Source: Deltaproteobacteria bacterium
GTDB taxonomy: Bacteria; Desulfobacterota; BSN033; WVXP01
Length of the DNA: 64,000 bases
Reading direction: 5' to 3'
Assembly (NCBI GenBank): GCA_019308905.1
Contig: JAFDHF010000001.1
Coordinates: 1 to 64,000, forward strand
The translations under genes were made by a program, and so were the position numbers. Below are positions 62,075 through 64,000 of the stretch, one piece after another (position 1 is the stretch's first letter; each line of letters begins with the position of its first letter). A model generated the notes under the pieces. The model was not told the DNA's origin. It saw only the letters and a program-made list of their open reading frames with translations, and ran no database searches.

Positions 62075-62878
62075 TCATGGCCTGCAGGATTCCCGTCTGT
62101 GACGTTTCCAGAGGTCTGACCGGATGTTCCCTTGGGCTGTGACACTGATCCCTGATGTCTTCTCGCCGCCAACCCGTAACTTGGCCCATAGAACCGAGCT
62201 CCGCCGGATAAGCTCAGGCCAGATCTCTGATGGCTCCATGTCAAAAATGGTTTCTCCGTCGGCCTTGAGGACGTACCAGTCGCCCCTGGACACCTCATGG
62301 TCGAGCTGTCCGGGGCCCCAGCCGGCATAGCCGACAAAGGCCCGGAAGTCCACCTCTCTTCTCGGATGATGGAGCATCTCCTCGATTACGCTCCTGCTGC
62401 CAGTGACGTAGACCTTCTCAAGAACGCGATGAGACTCCTCGGGCCGGATATTCGATCGGATCAGCATGAGCATCTGGCCTCTTGCCACCGGTCCCCCCAC
62501 GTAGACGGTATCTGCCCGCTCATCGAGGGGCCCTATCCCCGGCCAGAGGCTGGAGAGCCTCAACTTACTCGGCCGGTTGATGATCAGACCCATGGCACCG
62601 TGCCGGGCATAATCCACCAGGAGGACCGCCGTTTCCGAGAAGTTGGGATCTCTCAGGTGCGTGCTTGCCACGAGAAACTCTCCGGAAGCCAGTCCCTCCC
62701 CGGGGCTCGATCCCTGAACCAACCAGAGGGGCATGGAGGTGTCGGAGACCATCCAAGCCACCGGGCCTGCCGCAGAGGGACCCGGCCAAACCACAAGGAG
62801 TACCAGGGCCATGATGACCGGAAACGGAACAAGAGCACCTCGGGTTCTTCTCCTATCCTTTAGGGTTGACCGAAACAT
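62075..62878 (-). CDS. AlgH/YqgE (UPF0301) family protein with signal peptide
   Basis: 267 residues. The family core is complete: GEFLVASTHLRDPNFSETAV, GAMGLIINRP, VYVGGPVARGQMLMLI, RAFVGYAGWGPGQLDHEV. A hydrophobic leader (ALVPFPVIMALVLLVVWPG, about 15-33) comes before it. AlgH/YqgE proteins are normally cytoplasmic and about 187 residues, so export would be unusual. The function of AlgH remains unclear in general. Convergent with the MFS gene, 48 bp apart. Confidence 0.87.
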   Translation of the reverse strand: MFRSTLKDRRRTRGALVPFPVIMALVLLVVWPGPSAAGPVAWMVSDTSMPLWLVQGSSPGEGLASGEFLVASTHLRDPNFSETAVLLVDYARHGAMGLIINRPSKLRLSSLWPGIGPLDERADTVYVGGPVARGQMLMLIRSNIRPEESHRVLEKVYVTGSRSVIEEMLHHPRREVDFRAFVGYAGWGPGQLDHEVSRGDWYVLKADGETIFDMEPSEIWPELIRRSSVLWAKLRVGGEKTSGISVTAQGNIRSDLWKRHRRESCRP

Positions 62879-62995
62879 TCCACACCTCTGCCCGGCTTAC
62901 CAACACCCCACAGGGCCAACCGGTATGGTACATCCTCCTTCCAAAACGGCTCCGCCAACGATTCCATCCCCTGAGAGAGTATTCCCTCCCATCGG

Positions 62996-63397
62996 TTACC
63001 TCCCGGGTGAGGCGGTAAGAAGAGACAGAATAGGTCTGAAGGCCTCGCACTTCCTGCACAGCTCCATCTTCTTGCTCCAGCTCTCCTGCACCTTTCCCTC
63101 ACAGATCGTGCCATTGATGAACCAGCAGAGATGACCGGCACGGAATTCCCATGCAGGGCACTTTCTTTTCGTCTCCAGGGGACACCTCTCTATGGCCCAA
63201 CATGGCTCGGGCTTGCTCTTGGAAAAAGCCTTCAAAGCCAGGAGGAAAAGCAGCTGCCTTTCCGCATGGACAGGAACCCTCCTCAGCCCCTGTTCAAAGC
63301 TCTGCACGGCCTTGAGAGAAACACCCAGCAGCCGCGCCATCTGGCTCTGGGTCTTGTTCAGACTCTGTCGCCCCCGCAAAAACTCCTGCCTGTCCAT
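62996..63397 (-). CDS. XRE-type regulator with two-CW cysteine domain
   Basis: 133 residues from ATG 63397 (GGAGA upstream). An XRE helix-turn-helix (KTQSQMARLLGVSLKAVQSF) fills the first half. The C-terminus has CWAIERCP, RKCPAWEF, HLCWFINGTICEG and LCRKCEAF. The two Cys-Trp pairs match the two-CW domain found in Desulfobacterota proteins. It may bind a metal or an iron-sulfur cluster, hinting at redox or metal sensing, but this is inference. It stands alone, upstream of the AlgH gene on the same strand. Confidence 0.8.
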   Translation of the reverse strand: MDRQEFLRGRQSLNKTQSQMARLLGVSLKAVQSFEQGLRRVPVHAERQLLFLLALKAFSKSKPEPCWAIERCPLETKRKCPAWEFRAGHLCWFINGTICEGKVQESWSKKMELCRKCEAFRPILSLLTASPGR

Positions 63398-63541
63398 CCG
63401 AGGTCTCCTCTGCTTCCTCAATCATACCACAGTGTAACCCTCTGGAGAAGGCTCATCTCCTCGGCGAGCTCCTTCTTCGGGGAACCACTTGCTTAAGCGT
63501 TACATTGGGCGAGAGCAGGGTACCAGAACCACCACGCCTTT

Positions 63542-63571
63542 TTGTAGTGATTCCAGCAGATGTGATATGAT
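63542..63571 (+). promoter_or_regulatory. candidate promoter for the 3-hydroxyisobutyrate dehydrogenase-like gene
   Basis: TTGTAG (63542-63547), an 18-bp spacer and TATGAT (63566-63571). The -35 box is moderate and the -10 box is good. Confidence 0.5.
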
Positions 63572-63626
63572 GTTACGCAGATCCAATCGGGGACGTTGAG
63601 CCGGGTTGAATGAAAAAGAGGAATCG

Positions 63627-63654
63627 GGCCGGCATTCCCTTCGGGAAAGCGGCC
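63627..63654 (+). promoter_or_regulatory. leader hairpin upstream of the final gene
   Basis: GGCC (63627-63630) pairs with GGCC (63651-63654), and TTCCC pairs with GGGAA around a TTC loop (63635-63647), with a short GC/GC step between. It lies in the leader, 33 bp before ATG 63688. No T-run follows. Confidence 0.4.
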
Positions 63655-63687
63655 ATGCTGTGACTAGATTCGACATGGAGGAGGCAG

Positions 63688-64000
63688 ATGGAGCGCATAG
63701 GATTCATCGGTTTGGGAATCATGGGCAGACCCATGGCAGAGAACCTGATCAAAGGGGGTTACCGTCTCGTCGTGTACAATCGCAGCCACGGCCCCGTGGA
63801 GGAACTGGCCGGTCAGGGGGCCACCCCGGCCTCATCTGCCAGAGAGGTTGCAGAGAAGACCGACGTGGTCATAACCATGCTTCCAGACTCGCCAGACGTG
63901 GAACAGGTGGTTCTCGGGCCCGGGGGTGTGAGGGAGGGGCTCCACCCGGGAATGCTTTACATCGACATGTCCACCATCGCGCCGAGTACTTCCAGGAAGA
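63688..64000 (+). CDS. 3-hydroxyisobutyrate dehydrogenase family protein (3' truncated by window edge)
   Basis: The N-terminal 104 residues are inside the window, starting ATG 63688 after GGAGGAGG. The Rossmann motif GFIGLGIMGRPMAENLIKGG, VYNRS and the second glycine-rich region (VITMLPDSPDVEQVVLG) are those of beta-hydroxyacid dehydrogenases (GarR/MmsB type). DMSTIAPSTS is the substrate-binding segment. Substrate could be 3-hydroxyisobutyrate, tartronate semialdehyde or similar; the catalytic lysine is beyond the window. Confidence 0.9.
   Translation, partial: MERIGFIGLGIMGRPMAENLIKGGYRLVVYNRSHGPVEELAGQGATPASSAREVAEKTDVVITMLPDSPDVEQVVLGPGGVREGLHPGMLYIDMSTIAPSTSRK

Overview
The window is about 64 kb of GC-rich (roughly 57-60%) bacterial chromosome. 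Gene content suggests a strictly anaerobic or sulfate-reducing-type Desulfobacterota (former Deltaproteobacteria). The evidence is an indolepyruvate:ferredoxin oxidoreductase, a tungstate transporter, a sigma-54 activator, several HDOD and HD-type signalling proteins, PilZ and DUF4388 proteins, a two-CW domain regulator and a long-form NfeD/slipin pair. No prophage, complete transposon or CRISPR array was seen. The taxonomy is inferred from family content only.

Layout. 0-11 kb holds the end of a sigma-54 activator, then a leftward mutL-dnaE-guaA block, and rightward hflX and guaB. 11-19 kb holds a membrane TPR/zinc-ribbon protein coupled to a DUF4388 protein, an nfeD-slipin operon behind a strong promoter, a TraB-like protein, a lone DegT aminotransferase and a small exported DUF2845 protein. 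19-25.5 kb holds an Ogg-type glycosylase, iorA-iorB, a YfgM-like TPR protein, and a rightward TPR-aminopeptidase P-EF-P group. 25.6-34.9 kb is bracketed by two inverted copies of a non-coding repeat of about 280-410 bp. Between them lie tRNA-Gly(CCC), zinc-ribbon, PilZ, HD and HEAT proteins, and a tungstate locus (tupC, tupB, tupA and a helix-turn-helix/periplasmic-binding-like regulator).

35-43 kb has DUF456, two tandem HDOD proteins, an AT-rich (probably acquired) MFS transporter, class I fructose-1,6-bisphosphatase, a YajD-like HNH protein, an exported protein of unknown function and DUF1638. 43-50 kb has a PII-like protein, an SMC-like ATPase/nuclease pair resembling YhaN/YhaO (SbcCD-like), a membrane metallophosphoesterase and an EF-hand protein. 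50-56 kb is regulatory: a GAF histidine kinase, a convergent LuxR-type response regulator, a receiver-only protein, a group 2 sigma factor and a frameshifted HMA-domain gene. 56-64 kb has a lipid kinase, a zinc-ribbon rhomboid protease, an M1 aminopeptidase, a Cys-rich protein, an MFS transporter, an exported AlgH-type protein, an XRE/two-CW regulator and the start of a 3-hydroxyisobutyrate dehydrogenase family gene.

The most unusual items are the inverted pair of repeats with a length-variable 13-nt tandem array, hflX apparently starting at AUU, the YhaN/YhaO-like pair with altered catalytic motifs and a membrane segment inside its coiled coil, the HEAT/HD pair sharing an N-terminal module, and an HMA gene out of frame by one GT unit. 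Most other regions look like ordinary chromosome. All calls were made by reading the sequence; no database search was run.
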